NCBI RefSeq assembly: GCF_010119935.1
Contig: NZ_CP048209.1
Span: 2,041,501 to 2,105,500, forward strand
Reading direction: 5' to 3'
Source of the DNA: Paenibacillus lycopersici
GTDB lineage: Bacteria; Bacillota; Bacilli; Paenibacillales; Paenibacillaceae
Length of the DNA stretch: 64,000 nucleotides
Numbering within the stretch: the first letter of the stretch is position 1; each line of letters begins with the position of its first letter. A program made the translations under genes and the position numbers. Below, in pieces: positions 63,123-64,000 of this stretch. The notes beneath the pieces are model-generated. The model searched no databases. It was not told the origin of the DNA and saw only the letters and a list, made by a program, of their open reading frames with translations.

Positions 63123-63153
63123 ATAAGCATCCAAAGTGAAAGGAGCGCATCCG

Positions 63154-63663
63154 ATGTCAGCATCACGAAAACCGCGCTCGATCAAACGTTGGCTCAAATA
63201 TAAATATACGCAGCTGATGCGGGCCCCGGGCGGACCCTCCATCGTAGCACTTGGATTTTCAATCGGCATTTTCATTGAAATGTTCACGCTCCCTACCTAT
63301 GGGCTGGCGTTTTTTCTTATATTTCCGTTAATTTATTTGTTTCGAGCCAGCTTTGCCGGCGCCTTGGTCGGTTTCGTTTTCGGCAAAATCATCTTTTTGC
63401 CGGTCGCGTTTATTAACAGCAAGGTAGGCGGGGCCGTCCTGCCTCATCATTTGCGGGTCCATATCTCATTCCTGCCGCATTGGCTGAACCATGCGCTCAT
63501 GCTGAACTTGAAGCTCATCGTGGGCGGCGTGATCGACGGCTTGGTGCTCGGGGCGATCTTCTACTTCCCGGTCCGGCTGATGATCAAGTACATGGCCGAC
63601 AAGCGCAAAGAAAAGCGCAAGCTGCGCCGCTTGTCGACGGAAACGAAGCCGCTGACGGAATAG
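63154..63663 (+). CDS. DUF2062 membrane protein
   Basis: 169 residues from ATG 63154 behind AAAGGAG. A basic N-terminus (KPRSIKRWLKYKYTQLMR), three or four membrane segments (IVALGFSIGIFIEMFTLPTYG, GALVGFVFGKIIFLPVAFINS, LIVGGVIDGLVLGAIFYFPV) and a very basic tail. The RAPGGPSIVALGFSIGIF segment is the DUF2062 hallmark. Function unknown. Confidence 0.82.
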   Translation: MSASRKPRSIKRWLKYKYTQLMRAPGGPSIVALGFSIGIFIEMFTLPTYGLAFFLIFPLIYLFRASFAGALVGFVFGKIIFLPVAFINSKVGGAVLPHHLRVHISFLPHWLNHALMLNLKLIVGGVIDGLVLGAIFYFPVRLMIKYMADKRKEKRKLRRLSTETKPLTE

Positions 63664-63682
63664 CGGGCGGAATTAATTCGAG

Positions 63683-63713
63683 AAAACCGGTTCTTGACGG
63701 CGCCGGTTTTTTT
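63683..63713 (+). terminator. Terminator of ispH-DUF2062, overlapping a promoter
   Basis: AAAACCGG pairs with CCGGTTTT, followed by a T run; the loop contains the -35 of the next promoter. Confidence 0.8.
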
Positions 63714-63723
63714 GTAGTATAGT
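63694..63723 (+). promoter_or_regulatory. Promoter of the DAHP synthase gene
   Basis: TTGACG (63694-63699, in the terminator loop), an 18-base spacer and TATAGT (63718-63723). Confidence 0.65.
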
Positions 63724-63736
63724 TGCTTTAGCGATT

Positions 63737-63790
63737 AAAAGCATAAAAGCCAAAAAGCATGAAAGCTTAAAAGCATAAAAGCTAGAAAGC
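63737..63790 (+). repeat. AAAAGC-rich tandem repeat in the DAHP synthase leader
   Basis: Eight copies of (A)AAAGC spaced by two or three bases (AAAAGCATAAAAGCC, AAAAAGCATGAAAGC, then AAAAGCATAAAAGCT and GAAAGC), right after the predicted transcription start and about 50-100 bases before the ATG. Confidence 0.75.
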
Positions 63791-63840
63791 GGACACGCGT
63801 CTAAGCGTGATAGAAAACGTGGTGGAGAGGGAGTAATCAT

Positions 63841-64000
63841 ATGATCGTCATAACGAAGAACAACGAACCGGAAGAGCGGATCACGGAAATCGTCCAGCAT
63901 ATTGAGCGGGCCGGCGTGCAGGCACATGTATCGCGCGGCACGGACCGGACGGTCATCGGCATCATCGGCAAGGCGGAACCGACGCTTGCGGAGCATCTGC
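63841..64000 (+). CDS. aroF: 3-deoxy-7-phosphoheptulonate synthase, N-terminal part (truncated by window end)
   Basis: The first 53 residues (MIVITKNNEPEERITEIVQ..., HVSRGTDRTVIGIIG) match the ferredoxin-like N-terminal domain of class I-beta DAHP synthases, which open the shikimate pathway. That domain may carry feedback control. ATG 63841 follows GGAGAGGG. The catalytic domain lies beyond the window. Confidence 0.85.
   Translation, partial: MIVITKNNEPEERITEIVQHIERAGVQAHVSRGTDRTVIGIIGKAEPTLAEHL

Overview
The window is chromosomal DNA of a spore-forming, GC-rich Firmicute, most likely Paenibacillaceae (Paenibacillus/Cohnella type). Evidence: paired replication genes dnaB-dnaI, ytxC-thrS, a YqzM-family protein, a gamma-SASP-like peptide behind a sigma-G-like promoter, S-layer homology domains, a LiaFSR-type cluster, a b558-type sdhCAB operon, strong AGGAGG ribosome sites, intrinsic terminators, and S-box and T-box leaders. 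No rRNA, tRNA, prophage or CRISPR array was seen.

Layout. 0-4 kb: tail of a membrane protein, a degenerate alpha/beta-hydrolase, dnaB and dnaI. 4-9.6 kb (minus): exported S-layer-domain protein and a double-domain nucleotidase. 9.7-15.8 kb: sulfate uptake, with two divergent sulfate-binding paralogues (one without lipobox behind an attenuator-like leader, one lipoprotein) followed by cysT-cysW-cysA and a YezD-like protein. 15.8-20.2 kb (minus): MMPL exporter with its TetR repressor and two matching operators, then an RsgA-type GTPase. 20.3-24.4 kb: a 22-codon gene with its own promoter and terminator, a methyltransferase, yqzM, uvrC. 24.4-30.9 kb: CPBP protease, a LysR regulator divergent from sdhCAB. 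30.9-33.6 kb is the accessory part: three 86-bp palindromic elements, short dispersed repeats, a complete IS3-family element and a 13-bp minisatellite. 33.6-41.3 kb: YodB-like HxlR regulator, DUF695-RraB protein, EamA transporter, HisJ-type PHP phosphatase, a LysR regulator, an MFS transporter, a YdjM-like protein, corA. 41.8-46.7 kb: S-box-controlled metA-metI-metC, then mqnC. 47-52.7 kb: ytxC, T-box thrS, a 3D-domain protein whose start lies inside a terminator hairpin, an ECF sigma factor, a spore peptide and a coiled-coil protein. 52.8-64 kb: amtB, liaFSR-like cluster, yugN-like gene, htrA with a two-component pair, ispH, a DUF2062 protein and the start of a DAHP synthase gene.

Sulfur is the clearest theme: sulfate import (10-15.7 kb) and methionine synthesis from O-acetylhomoserine (42-45.4 kb), each behind its own leader or promoter. 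Envelope stress is the second (LiaFSR, HtrA plus two-component system). The sdh and mqnC genes point to respiration with menaquinone made by the futalosine route. The most unusual material is repetitive non-coding DNA (14.2, 30.9-33.5 and 37.1 kb) and several small transcription units.
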